This document shows, one piece after another, positions 45,101 to 57,200 of a stretch of 64,000 nt of DNA. The stretch is from Camellia lanceoleosa (Eukaryota; Streptophyta; Magnoliopsida; Ericales; Theaceae), in NCBI GenBank assembly GCA_025200525.1, contig CM045761.1, forward strand, positions 75,173,551-75,237,550. The letters are read 5' to 3'. The position numbers and the translations under genes were made by a program. Each line of letters begins with the position of its first letter. Positions within the stretch are counted from its first letter, which is position 1. The notes beneath the pieces were generated by a model, which had not been told where the DNA came from, made no database searches, and worked only from the letters and a program-made list of their open reading frames with translations.

Positions 45101-47217
45101 GCATTGAATGAGTGAAAGATGTGAGGGCATGGCCACACTACATGCACTGAAATCACATATCAAATGATGCTAAATCATAAAAATAGCCCAAGCAATGCAT
45201 GCTAGTGACTTGGAAACTCAAAGCTAGTGACTTGGAAACTCAAAGCTAGTGAGCTAGAATGCACTATGGCTATACAAAGCATGGCATGCATGACCAAAAC
45301 AACATAAATCAGACCTAGAGCATGCTAAAACATGGCCAAAAGCTTGCTGGAGTTGAGCCAAAATCACACTAGAATGATGGTTTAAAGCATGATGCATGTT
45401 AGGCTAGCATGCAAGATTGCACTACAAGTGCAAGGAGCGTGCAAGGAGCATGCATGAGGCTATCAAACCAACCCAAATCAAAGTTATGACATTAAAAATA
45501 ATAATGGTCAAAAACCTGCTGAAATGGAACCAATACATGCTAGAAAGACATGCAACTTTGCAAGGCTATAAGTAGGTTTACACTACAAGTGTATAAAGCA
45601 TGCAAGAGGTGACCAAACCAGCCCTGGATAGAGTTATATCAGGCCCAAAAACTCACAAAAACATGCTCAAACTAAGTCTCAAGAGGATAGAAATATATGC
45701 TCCTTTGGAGGGCCATCAACACAAACAAATAAGAGAAGAGGAGGGGGGACAACCCCCTCCTATTTGTGGCCTCAAAACCAAGTTTCCACCACTGAAATTC
45801 CTCTAGAATTCAGTGGTGAAGAGGCCAAATAAGGATGATCACAGGGGCCTAAAGTGATGGCTCAAAAGCCTAGCAAACAAGGCATGGAAGGGAGTAGATC
45901 ACCCCCAACACCAACAAGACCTTAAACAAACATCTTAAACACTGAAAATCAGAACTTTTTGTAGTATAAAGTTAAGCCTAAAGAAGCATGCAAATAGGAC
46001 CAAATAAGCTATGAACATAAAGCTTTAAAGAGGTAAGAAACTCACCCTTGACGAACCACTTCAAGACAGCAACTCCAGTAGCCTTTTTGGACCAAAAGCA
46101 ATCCAAAAACTCCAAAACCAGCTTCAAGGTGCCTCAACAACAAGAGTGTGGTGTTTCACTATGTGTTTGTGTGCAAAAGTGTGAAGAAATGGCACTTTCA
46201 AGCACAAATATGAAGAGAAAGGAGCAATATAGAGATAGAAGTGTATGTATAGCTCTAAGGCAAAATTCTGAACCTGAGACAAGAGGGAAGAGGTTCCCTT
46301 TTATAGAAAACCAAGCATCAAGCTTGTTGAAAAAGTTTGGAGCTGCAAGCAATCCCTCCATACACGTGTATGGAGGATGTTTTCTGTGCCCAACAGCTGG
46401 CATAGCTGGCATGGAAAATATCTGTAGAAAGCGCAGGAAAGCTGCTGACCAGTTGAAGTGGTCGGCCAGCTACTTGCACTGGTCGGCCAACCACTTAAAG
46501 TGGTCTGCAGGGATAAGAAGTGGTCGGCAAGGGGGGAAAGGTGGTCTGCAGAGAGAGAGGAAGGTGGTGGCATGGCTGCAGACCACCTTTTTGGTCTGCA
46601 GACCAGAAAATGTGGTTGGTACACTAAAAAAAATGGCTGATCGGGAAGAAAAGTGGTTGGCAAGTGGCTGGCAAGGCCAAAAAGTGGCTGGCAAGTGTCC
46701 AAATTGAAGCCCCAGAAGTAAGCTTTCCAATGATGGCAACCTTGCATGAAAATTCCAACTGTGCAAAAAGTTATGCTTGTTTTGGTGAAGCCCCGCAGTT
46801 TTGATCCTACCCGGATTCATGCCGAACTTCTCCCAAACTAGTTTTCTTCTCTCCTTTCCTCTTTTCTTCAACTCCAAACCCATAAACAAGGTGTTTTGAA
46901 ATTTTTTTCAAAGATTTCATCTGTCTTTCATTCATTTCCACTTTGTCCTTGCTCGGTTTACTGAAAAGCGCAACATTTAACGAAACGTGAGCGTCAGAAC
47001 ATCGTAGGAACTTTCAAAAATATTTTGAAAGAGAGGGTTTCAAGGTCACAAAATCTTTTGATCAAGATAGTTTTTGTCCAAAAAATGGGGTATGAAGTTG
47101 GGATTTGACTCTCTCCTTGTCGAAGAAATTGAATATTTGCCCTGCACACCTTTCACCACCAAGTAAACCATCAGTAACGCCCAAGTCTTAATGATGGTCA
47201 AAAATGGGGTGTCTACA
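42136..47217 (-). mobile_element. Giant solo LTR D (5.1 kb) in an intron of the PMD gene
   Basis: On the minus strand it begins TGTAGACACCCCATTTTTG and ends CGGGCGGTCTACA. Perfect ATACC duplications lie at 42131-42135 and 47218-47222, so this 5,082-bp unit is a solo LTR. It contains the family 3' block (inverted, about 42345-42360), a (CA)n run near 43206, GCATGC-rich DNA, GGCC-rich clusters at 43625-43735 and 46440-46690, and the palindrome plus TATA promoter. A 219-codon frame at 46048-46707 overlaps this promoter and is not conserved in the other copies. The right flank keeps an intact splice acceptor (TTGCAG at 47255-47260). Confidence 0.93.
46296..46376 (-). promoter_or_regulatory. LTR D promoter: 22-bp perfect palindrome and TATA box
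   Basis: A perfect 22-bp palindrome (46355-46376) has the core CATACACGTGTATG, with CTCC/GGAG arms on both sides. The TATA-like TTCTATAAAAGGG lies about 50 bp downstream on the minus strand (46297-46308). Confidence 0.65.
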
Positions 47218-48955
47218 ATACCTGTTCACACATTGATTCATAATTGGTCTCTGCTTGCAGCTCTGGGCTTATGCTTATTTACCGGCCCTCGCCTTGGTGC
47301 CATTAGAGGAGGTAGCACCAGTCATGCCCTACTCGCGGTGGTATGATGGCAGATGTTGGTGCCAGCAGCACAATGACATGACATTCGCTTACTTCCGCCG
47401 ATACTTCGACACGGTGGTGGCCTGTGATGTAATTCGAAACTTATAATTATTTCTGCTTTATTTCCATTGCCACTATTCTGATTCATACTTTGACAACTGA
47501 TAACAACTAACAACTTGTAAATTCTCCATTTATAGATCACGTTGCAGCCATGGGCGATGATGTTGGCCGGAGTCAGGGACCATTATGCTGGGGCTTGAGC
47601 TACCTCTTAGTACCGGATCTTGTTGGAGGGCCCATTTTGTCAGGCTTGGTTTTTGGGAGAGCGTTTTGTACGCCAAACCATGGGCCTACCTGCCCCAGTT
47701 GTTCCTGCTCTGTGTCCAGCATCGATGAGGTTAGCCGATAGCCTCCTAGTTGAGGCTATTATTCAGTTCAAGGCAGGGCAGGATGTGGACTACTCCCGGT
47801 GAGATAGAGACTATATAGCTTTCATCAGGACTCACCTCACGCCACCCTTGACTGGAGTTCATGCCGACAATGCTGGAGGTGCCCCCTTTGCCGGAGATGC
47901 TGCCTAGGACGCCGAGGCTAATGTTAGAGAGGCACTTCCCATTGTACATGTAGCCGGTTGGCTAGTGATTCCTACCGTGATTCCTTGTTGGTGGCCGAGT
48001 GAGACGACCTATTAGATCCCGATAGAGCCACCGGATGTGGAGCACGGGTATGTCAGAGCCTCGGGTGCATCTTAGGTATGGACCATACTTGACAACTTGC
48101 ATCCTGTATTTTCCTTTTCAAATATTGATTAGTCAAATTCACTTACAGGCACCCATAGAGTACACTGAGGGCCTCATTTAGCTAGTTGTTTCTCTAAATC
48201 ATATGTTACAGAGGAGAGAGAGATGCTGCTCACTCTTCACGTTATCCAGGTATATTTCCCTTTTTCTCATGCATTGCATTGCTTCCCACACTTCACTGAC
48301 ATGCCATACCTCTACTATGCATTATGAGACTACCTCATATTACACTGATGCACTGCACCTATGCTAAATCTTCCTTCTGCATGATACTCATACTGCATGC
48401 TACATTTTGCAACATACATACTGTGTCTAATCCTCTGATATGTGTTTTTCAAATTCCACTTGCACTGAGGACACCAACGGCAGTTGTAGCGCCACCAGCA
48501 CCTTCTCCAGCAGTAGGGAGGAGAGGCAGACAGGCCCCAGCACACTTCGAGATGAGTGTCGAGGTTGAGGCAGGGGCAGAGGTTCTCGGGGTCGGAGCAG
48601 CGACTCCCAGACAGAAGAGACCTCCTCTTCTTCGGAGCCAGTTTTGAGTGGAGATGATGCTGAGACCAGTGGCACCGAGAAGGCAGTGAGCCAACGCTTT
48701 GAGTCATCTGAGAGTGAGGACCATGACACCGACGCGGGGTCAAGGAACGAGAAGGATGCTGATACAGGTTCTGAGTCTACAGGCGGAGATAGCGATACTA
48801 GTTCTGGTTTGGAGTCCGATTCTGATAGTGGCACTGATGGAGACAGTGCCCTGAGTCCCCTTCGAGGAAGAGGACGAAGAGGGCTTCTCGAGCTTGATGT
48901 GACTGGCGCAGATTTTGTACTCTTTTGCTTTGTTTCTTTTATTTTGGTAGCTTAA

Positions 48956-49510
48956 CACATGTATAGCTTCCAATAGGTTTTACTTTTGTTTTTTTAAAAC
49001 ACTTGTATTCTCTTTCTGTAAAAACTATGATCAGGGTAAAACCCTGTAGTTGTATAAAAAGAGCTTTGTTTTTGCATCATGAGCATCATACTTGCATAGA
49101 ATGAAAATGGAATTGAATTTGAAATAGCTTGTATTGGAATGATGTTCTTAATCGGAGAATGAGCCGACCAATGACCAAAATACAAAATACAACTTGATAA
49201 ACGAAAAAAAAACAAAGTAAAAACAACTTAAACACAGCTATTTACACTTGATACAAACAAAAGATTAAAAACAAGACCTTAAAACATAACACCCAGAACA
49301 TAAACACATTGCCCAACTGCCAGGCCACTAATAGTCTACGGCCGGCCACTAAATGGGACGGCCAGCCAGTAAATGTGGCTTGCCGGCTAGTTGTGGTGGT
49401 TCATCAGCTAGCTGATAGTTGGCATCCACTTATAGCCTTATTTTCCACAAAAGTTTTTTCTTCGTAAATTCTTCAACAGACTTTCATTTTTGTTGCTATT
49501 TCTTCCACAA
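48956..49510 (+). other. Spacer between the PMD and DUF7745-like genes
   Basis: It holds the T-rich 3' flank of the PMD gene, then AT-rich DNA. A GGCC-rich cluster (GGCCGGCCACT, GGCCAGCCAGT, TTGCCGGCTAG) lies at 49315-49420, just upstream of the next ATG at 49511. No coding sequence is recognised. Confidence 0.5.
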
Positions 49511-50789
49511 ATGGAGATATTCCTTTCCAAGAAGCTTAAAGACTGGATAGCCACTTTGGACGATACGAAAAAGGTAAATTTCAGAGGTTTTGACATAAAC
49601 ACGCATTTTTCGTTAAGCCATTTTTCTGTTCCTCCATGCTGCAGTCCGATGTTGGGACCCAATTACGCATATATTCCATTTTGGCGCACAAGAAATGTGC
49701 TCGACTCTTGAAGAGTTTCACGCATTAATGGAATCCTAGCGCGATAAGGAGATTATACCTTAGCCCCGTTTTGGCCGTGCCCAGGCTTTGGGATGAATGT
49801 GTGAGCTCACTTTACATGAAGCTCGATCTTTGGCTCATAACGGGGAGATAGATATATCCGACTTGATTCATCGATTTTCTGACATTGGCAACAGAGAAAA
49901 CCTTCTCTGGCGGGGTTATCAGTAGGATGCTCTCTGTTTATGTATGCTCGTGCATTGCCTTCTTGCCCCTAGTTACGGCGGAGCCAACATTCGGTTGATC
50001 GAGGTGGCCTAGTGTTTGAAAGAGGGTAAGAGCTGCATTGGTCTGGCGCTGGCCGAGACCCTGATGGGTTTGGACGCTTTCCATCGGCGAGAGACTACTC
50101 GGTTCGCAGGGAGTCCACTGCTACTCTAGGTATTGTTTTCCACCATTTCTTATTTATGATTTCTCACATCACTCGACACTTACACTCTATTTTTCTATCT
50201 AAGCCATTTTTTTTCCTTTTCTCTTACCGTACATCTCTCTATTCTTTAATCTATCTTATTTTTCATCCCTTTCCAGGTATGGCTAATGGATAAGCTAAAA
50301 GTAGTGGACCCTTGCCCCGAGTATTCAGCCTGAGCCTACTTCTTCCGCCAGCGGCTAGTGGACTTTTCCACTAAGGGATGGTGGTGCAACTAGATGTGCA
50401 CCAGATATGCAACCGACATAGCTTGGCGTTGCCCCTAGATTAACTTGGCTGAGATGAGCTACAGCATGTCCTGACAACCAGGCATGTAGTTGATTGGCCT
50501 TACGCACTACATATTCTATTTCCCCTTCCAGTTCAAACACCAGTTTGGACACGATCAGACCCTTCCAGTTGAGGGGGTGGAATACCTGGCTTCATTTTCC
50601 ATTCGGGGTTTGCACTTGCCTCGGTACCTCGTGGCTTGGAGGATGAGAGAGATTCTGGCCCCTGTCCCTAGCTTCAAATACGCTTTTTCTAGCGAGTGTT
50701 TGGCTTGGCTTGAGGACGAGGCATAGGTGTGGCCAACTTTGGCGCCAGAGACTTCCACAAGCACGAGTAGGGGGCGTAGGAAAACCTGA
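49511..50789 (+). pseudogene. DUF7745-like gene, antisense inside the gypsy element
   Basis: Exons: 49511-49573, 49645-50129 and 50277-50789, with GT...AG introns. The start MEIFLSKKLKDWIATLDD is followed by LEEFHALMES, LCMLVHCLLAPSYGGANIRLIEVA, LKEGKSCIGLALAETLMGLD, FHRRETTRFAGSPLLL, VWLMDKLKVVDPCPEY and YIFYFPFQFKHQFGHDQTLPVEGVEY. The order (a helical domain, an AETLxGLD block, a GSPLLLQxW block) resembles DUF7745 proteins that accompany plant Ty3-gypsy elements. About eight in-frame stops (many CAG to TAG type) kill the reading. The role is unknown. It runs parallel to the PMD gene and antisense to the retrotransposon, with a similar GGCC-rich upstream region. The family name is from memory of motif order, so moderately certain. 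Confidence 0.6.
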
Positions 50790-51445
50790 CTCATCTATGC
50801 CCCTAGTTTATTGCTTTGATTTTTCTTTTAAGTTTTATGATGTAAAAACAACTTTGATTTACTCAGAGAGTTGGAGAATGTACTTGTGTTGAAATCAATG
50901 GAATTAGAGTTGTGAGTACTAAAATTTTTCCTTTTGGTCCTAAAATGGTCTAAAAGTTGTAAAAGGTAAAATTTTGAGAAAAATCAACTTTTATTAAAAC
51001 TTTTCAAAATCATTTTCGGGAATGATCCTTTGCGACATGCTTGAATCGCCTTAAGATGCATGACTCGAATCAACAGATCGCAACTGCCCTTAACTACATT
51101 CACCATACCAGCCCTTTTGCCAAGATGAAGATCACACAACCGAGCAAACAAATAATAGAGAAAGATGGCTCGATCAGACAAATGAATAGGACAGTTGAGT
51201 CAGAGATGGTTGTGGCCAAACTTCGGGATAAAGTTGCCTACGTATGCTAAAAATGGGAATCAGGCCTTACTTAGTTCGGTTCCGGTTCACTCAAGTATTA
51301 ACTCTCTCATTTTGCGCTCTAACTTTTGCCAAAGTCGCCCTTTAGGGTTTTCAACATTGCGAGCTCAGTTTTTCTTTATTTCTAATTTTTTATGCTCTAA
51401 CTTTTGCCTAGGTCGCCCTTTCAGGTTTTTGGCCTAGCGAGCCTC
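50790..51445 (-). other. Region between pol and the antisense genes
   Basis: On the plus strand the first part is the 3' flank of the DUF7745-like gene. From about 51195 come phrases typical of Tat-like 3' ends (GTGGCCAAACTTCGGGATAA, then GTTGCCTACGTATGC). A two-copy repeat follows, with CTCTAACTTTTGCC(A/T)A and GTCGCCCTTT at about 51316 and 51394. No coding sequence. Confidence 0.55.
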
Positions 51446-54233
51446 TCAAGGATAATATTTCTTTAACTTGTCCATATTGATCGGCTGTGAAAACTCTAGG
51501 CTATCTAGGTCCATAAGAACAGTCACTCCTCTTGACTAGATAGATTTGATGATGTAAGGGCCAGTCCAATTAGGTCGGAACTTGCCCCTAGGGTCATGAA
51601 TGGGAGCTCGGTTGTCCTTAAGCACCATATCCCATTCTTTGAGATTCCTAGACTTAACCTTCTTATTAAAAGCCCTAGCAATTCTATGTTGGTAGCCCTG
51701 GATGTGATATAATGCCTTCAACCTTCTCTCATCGAATAACATCAATTCCTCAAACTTGCTCTGCTGCCAATCTGCCTTCACTATCTGACACTCAGCCATA
51801 ATCCACAACGACTGTACTTCAATTTCAATTGGCAGAACAACTTCCATCCCATAGACAAAAGAATAGGGGGTTTCCCCTGTGGATGTCCGAATTGATGTTC
51901 TGTAGCCCCAAAGTGCAAACGATAGTTTATCGAGATAATCTCGGTAGGTCTCCACCATCTTCCGTAGGATGTTCTTAATGTTCTTGTTAGCGGCCTCAAC
52001 AACTCCGTTGGTCTGTGTTCTATATGTTGATGACTTGTGAAAAGCCACGTTGTATTTCTCGAGCGGATCCACCACCTCTTTCTTGAAGTAGCCGTTATCT
52101 AATATGATCTCGTTTGAAACCCCATATCGGCAGATGATGTTGTTTATGATAAACTTGGCTACATGCGACGCTTTCAGCACAACATAAGACTAAGCTTCCA
52201 CCCATTTCGTGAAATAGTCTATCGCCACCAGAATAAACTCATGTCCATTTGACCCTTTTGGTGAGACTGCACCGATAATGTCAATTCCCTAGACTGAGAA
52301 CGGCCATGGTGAAGTCATGTTGTAGAGCTTGGATGGCGGGATGTTCATACGATTGGCATGAATTTGACATTTGTAGCGTCGTCGTACAAAACCAATGCAA
52401 TCCTCCTCCATGGTTGACCAGTAATAACCTTGTCTGAGGATCTTTCGGGCTAACATCACACCGTTCATGTGTGCCCCACACTCTCCTCCGTAGATAGCCT
52501 CCATGAGATGTTTCGATTCCTTTTCTTCAACACATAGCTTGTGCATTCCCAGATGACCTCTTTTGTACTGCTTGCCCCGGCAGATGATAAATTGGATTGC
52601 CAGATGCTGTATTCCCCGTTTATCTTTGTCATTTGCTCCTGGTGGATACGTCTCTTTTTCCAAAAAGTTCCAAATGTCATAATACCAGGGGTTCTTGTCC
52701 TGAACTTCATCTATTGCAGCAATAGTCTCGTAAGTAGGCATGTACTTTTGTTCAATGATGATCGGTCGCATTTTCACTCCTAGTGGGATGTTTACCATAA
52801 ATGATAGAGTTGTTAACGCGTCAGCGAGCCGATTGTTCTCTATAAGCAGGTGTGTGAATGTCAGCTATTCAAACTTCGGAATCAGAATATCCAGGGCTTG
52901 ATGATACACCTTCATTTTCTCTTCTTTGACTTTCTATTCTCCGTTTGCTTGAGAAACAACCAAGTTTGAGTCTTCGATGACATCCAACCTCATTAACCCT
53001 AGTTCTAGGGCAGCTTCCAAACTAGCAATACACGCCTCATATTCTACTTCATTGTTGGGCACTTTGAACCGGAGTTTGAAAGCTAGGGGTATATGGGAAT
53101 CATCGGGTGCTGTCAGCAACACATCTATCCCATAACCGTACTGATTGGACGCTCTGTCAAAGTACATTGTCCATGTTTCCTCTTCCACTTGCAGAATGTC
53201 TTCATCTGGGAATAGGTTGGGTCTACGCCCGGTTCTTTCCCGATCATGGAGATAGTAAAATTATCCCCAAAGTTCTCCAGGTCGTAGGATCTGTCAGTAG
53301 ATTAGCCAGTACTGCTCCTACTTCAGGCTCGCTATTGTCTAAGTCATCTTCCATGCTCTGGCTAGTGCTGATGCTTAGTTCATCTATTTCCTCATCACTG
53401 TCCTACAATTGTAGATCAAAGAAGATCTCAAATTCAGGGATGTGCTTTTTCGAGGAATTTACCCAAGGCTCAAGAAAGCTGCAAAAAGGGAATCCTTTCC
53501 CTCTCGAACAAAACAGCCATTCAACGTCTCCCGGATTGGCCTGTGGACGAGCACATAATGCTTTCCAGCTTTCTTGGCCTTGGCTCTGCCCTTCATCTCT
53601 TCCCCATTTCTTATCCAGTCCTCTTTGGTGGGCACATAGCCCAGTCCAAAGGCATGCGAATTGTGTGGTACCTCTGCCAGTGCTGTAACACCTTTCTGAC
53701 CGCTCTATCCAAGTCCTATTCCTGGAATGTGCCACAGTTTGTTCATAAAGTATATGGATTGGGCACTGACGTACATGCCTTCGTCCGTGGCCAGAATGGT
53801 CTGCACTGCTTGGGCTTCTGCCAGAGTAAATCCTGAGAGAAATACATCCTCGTTGCCATGGTTGATCTCTAGCACTTGCATAGTTACCCCTGGAGGTGGA
53901 TGGATGGATGAGTTCCCAAAAACTATTGCTACCCCTCCCTTATAAGGATACTTCAACATTTGATGGAGAGTGGAGGAGACAGCCTTTACGTGATATAACC
54001 AAGGCCTCCCTAACAGCAGGTTAAAGGTAGTTGGCACATCCAGGACGTGGAACTCGATCTCTTGCTCTGACGGGCCTACCTAAACCTGCACTTTCACTGC
54101 ACTCCATGACACATGCTTGTGTTGTCACACGCCAGATCACTTGGGCATGGGGATAAAGTCTCGGCTTTGAGGCCAATCGCATAGGTAGTATGGGAAGGTG
54201 TGGCTTGCCTTTTTCGTGCCCCATTTCGGAAGG
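51446..54233 (-). pseudogene. pol: Gypsy pol remnant: protease end, archaeal-type RNase H, integrase; RT missing
   Basis: From 54233 downward the protease frame ends with FNLLLGRPWLYHVKAVSSTLHQ (54030-53970), then a linker. About 53190-52930 is the additional archaeal-type RNase H of Tat elements (TMYFDRASNQYGYGIDV, VEYEACIASLEAALELG, DSNLVVSQANGE), with its acidic residues in place. The integrase follows: a zinc-binding region (GGECGAHMNGVMLARKILRQG, RYKCQIHAN), then GIDIIGAV, ILDNG and VVEAANKN for the D, D and E positions, ending PRGKFRPNWTGPYI. I find no RT motif between the protease linker and the RNase H, where about 600 residues are expected, so RT and the first RNase H are deleted. 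In-frame stops (near 52292 and 52189) and frameshifts add to the damage. Confidence 0.85.
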
Positions 54234-57200
54234 TTTGAAAGAAATCCTTACAGTTTAGACTCCTGCGGTTCTAAATCTAATCTCACAAGTGCAATATGAA
54301 ACTGATAAACACCAAAGAGTCCAAAACCAACAAATCTATTTGGAAAATCGATTTTAAATCAAATAATGCCAAAATTGGACTGCTTTGCCAGATACAAAGT
54401 CGCCACCTAAATATTTTATTTTTGAAAAAATTTAGGAAACCCTAACTCGTGCCGAAGGTGACGTGTCCGTCATCACCAAAGTTCCCTCGGTTCAGGAACT
54501 TAGGTACGAGGGGGGAAGGTCATGAATTGAGCACCCCCACTTTCCCGATCAAAGATCGGCCTTTACTAATCATGATATGATCCTTTATAAACATTATGTG
54601 TTCTTATTTTGGTTATTAAACTAGCTTTACTACGTGATGCGTACAAGCAAGTATAGATTAGTTTGCAAGACTTGGAACAATTCAACTCATGTTTGTTTGT
54701 GAAAATGGTTTGAATTTGCCACCTCAAGTGGGCTTAAAGTTTGTGAATTTGCCACGAAACATAGTGGGCTTAAAACGCACATTTTATTGAATCGTTCAAA
54801 TTCAAACAACAAGCCTTCATCCACAGGCATTCATGCACTTTAGCATTTAAGCTCATAGCCTCATTGCAAGCATACTAATCATGGCAACATTCACACTTAT
54901 GCATGTATTCTAAAGCATAAAAACTCACCTAGTACTCCAAGCCAAGAAAATATGAGTTAGAAAACTATGCATGATTCCTAACTATACAAAATGCCTAATG
55001 AAACACATGCAATATGTAATTAATAAGCTCGGCTACTAATATGGCATATGAAGAAATTTAAATAACATGTGATTAAACACGTATTCAAATAAGATATTGA
55101 AATGACAATGCAATTTGAATGATGTGCCGAGCCTCGGTACATGCAATACAAATGAATGGATACAAGCATAAGGTATGCTAATCGAAACATGTCCCTAATC
55201 TAACCATCAAAAGAGGGTAAATAAAAAGGAGAAAGATGTGGGGTTGGAAGACATACACACACGCACGCACACTTATTACAACATTACGCCCTCGCGAATG
55301 AGGGTCTGAATGAATAAAGCTAAACTAGCTAGCTAAACTAAGCTAATTAAGCTAATTATTACAACACTTTGAATGAATAATGAGCTTACTCTAATCTAGT
55401 TAGTTAAAACAATTAAATAATTAACTGTCTAAGCTAATTGAATATTATAGATCAAACTAATTAGCTAAATACTTAACTAATTAATTACAAAGCAACTAAG
55501 CTAATTAATTACAATATGAATTAGTTAACTACACTACCTAAATAATTATAACATTAATTATTTAGCTATAACTAACTAACTAATAAATTTAAACAAATAG
55601 TCCTGGGAGGCAAGGGATGCCCAATGCATGCTCGGTTTCCACCCAAAGAACACCTGCTGTTTTGCTTCCAATTGCCTCTATTTCACACTCTATGCACTGG
55701 TCCTTCTTCTCCAGATCAACTCTGCTCTGCTTGACAAGCTTTCTGCCAAATTTTCATTGGTGGCCGGCAGGCCAGAAGTGGTGGTCGTCACCACCAAGGG
55801 GTGTCAACAATGTTGATGGCTCATCGGACGATAATGGCCAACCGCCACTGGTGATACTCCTTTTCTTGCTGCAATAGAGAGCAAACATGGCAAAGAAGAG
55901 GCATTGTCACAAGTTGTTTGTATAATGTATTACCTCTTATCATCAACACAAGTTTAAAGGAGTGATACATTTGGCCCTCAAACCATCAATCAAGCAATTT
56001 CCATGCATGATGGCTAAAGGACCAATTTGTACAAGTTCAATGAATGAAAAACAAGACTCAAATACCATCACCCTATCATGCATGATCAAGGGCAATGGAG
56101 ACCTAGGAAAGTGGCACATTTCATCACTTTTGAGTATGAAATGTCCCATTTTCCTTGTGTTCGAATTAACGTCTGATTTGAATACTTGCAATGCAACACA
56201 AAAAATGCTTATCTTGCCACTTTTAGTCTCAAGTTTTATTTACACCATTTTATTTACCAACCATCCTTTAATCAAATTAAGTCCAAATGGTGAAATAAGT
56301 CCTCTAAATGGAAATAAAGCTCAAACCAAAGGTTGTTTTAGGCATGAAAGAGACCTCATGCCATTGGTAAAGAATCCCTAAAGGGATTAAACCATTGGTT
56401 TGAATAAGCAAATGGTTTGAACCACTTTCAAAACAAAAAATAAAACTAAGAAATGAGGGAGGTTGCAGAGATGATTAAGAGCTGAAAATGAGTGATAAAA
56501 GCATAAACAAATGCTATCAACTCAAACAAGGTGTCTAGAGCCTAAAACACCAAGTTTGTGAGGACTATTGCACTACAACCATGCAAAATAAGACTTAAAT
56601 GAACTATCCAGCCTAAAATAGAGCTAAACCAGGCTATTTCAGAGACTAAAATATGCTGGACTTGAGCTAAGTTAAGCCAAAAACACATGCTAACATGTGA
56701 AGCTAACTAGGCATGCAAACAAGACACAAGGAGGGGAGGCTAACCCTTCCAAATTTGGACGTCAAAATGAGTTTTTTGCCACTAAAAAACCTCTGAAATT
56801 CAGTGGTTGAAAGGGCAAAAAAAAGTTGGTTTGAAAGTGGTGAACAAAGGCACAAAAACTTTACTAGCAAAGAAGCAAGAAGGGTGGAACACCCCCTAAC
56901 TGAAAATGGCCTCAAACCACCACCTCTGGGCCATAAAAATAGAGTTTTTAACAGTTCAAAACCAGCCCCAAAACAGTCGAAAAAAGAGGGCAAAGAAAGT
57001 ATAAAAGGAGAATGTTATACCTCTTGAAGGAGAGACACAAATGAGGCAATAAACCAAGCCAAGACCACATTCTAGAGCTCAAAGAGGGTCTCAAGTAACC
57101 TCAGCCCAAAGATAAGAAACTTTGGTTAAGGGTTGATAGGCAAACTTGAAGTGTATCTATACTTGTATGCACAAAAGTTCAAGAGAGAGAGAGAGAGAAA

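Larger units (their letters stand above)
37088..48955 (+). pseudogene. Plant mobile domain (PMD) gene, antisense inside the gypsy element, interrupted by two solo LTRs
   Basis: Proposed exons are 37088-37277 continuing at about 41013-41202, then 41286-41932, 47261-47428, 47536-48075, 48149-48249 and about 48480-48955, all with GT...AG introns. PMD-type motifs follow in order: RSMKSQATLRPFDPAIYHP; GEMTMTPYDFLMITGLGTGGDPI; LYGYMSSGSRMKGNKVGCYW; LWAYAYLPALALVP; LEGPFCQAWFLGERFVRQT. The C-terminus is an acidic Ser/Asp/Glu-rich tail. PMD (PF10536) occurs in Arabidopsis MAIN and MAIL1 and in transposable elements. Stops in exons 2, 4, 5 and 6, an early frameshift near 37126 and LTR B within the first coding exon make it non-functional. 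LTR D sits in the third intron, between 41932 and 47261. It is antisense to gag-pol, the position of extra ORFs in Tat-like elements. The exon ends are by eye. Confidence 0.8.

Noticed and set aside
46048..46707. 219-codon open frame inside solo LTR D
   Set aside because: It overlaps the conserved palindrome and TATA region, has no recognisable domain and is not open in the matching parts of LTRs A, E or F.
48330..48834. Minus-strand frames of 135-137 codons opposite the PMD gene tail
   Set aside because: They are shadows of the acidic Ser/Asp/Glu-rich coding tail on the plus strand.
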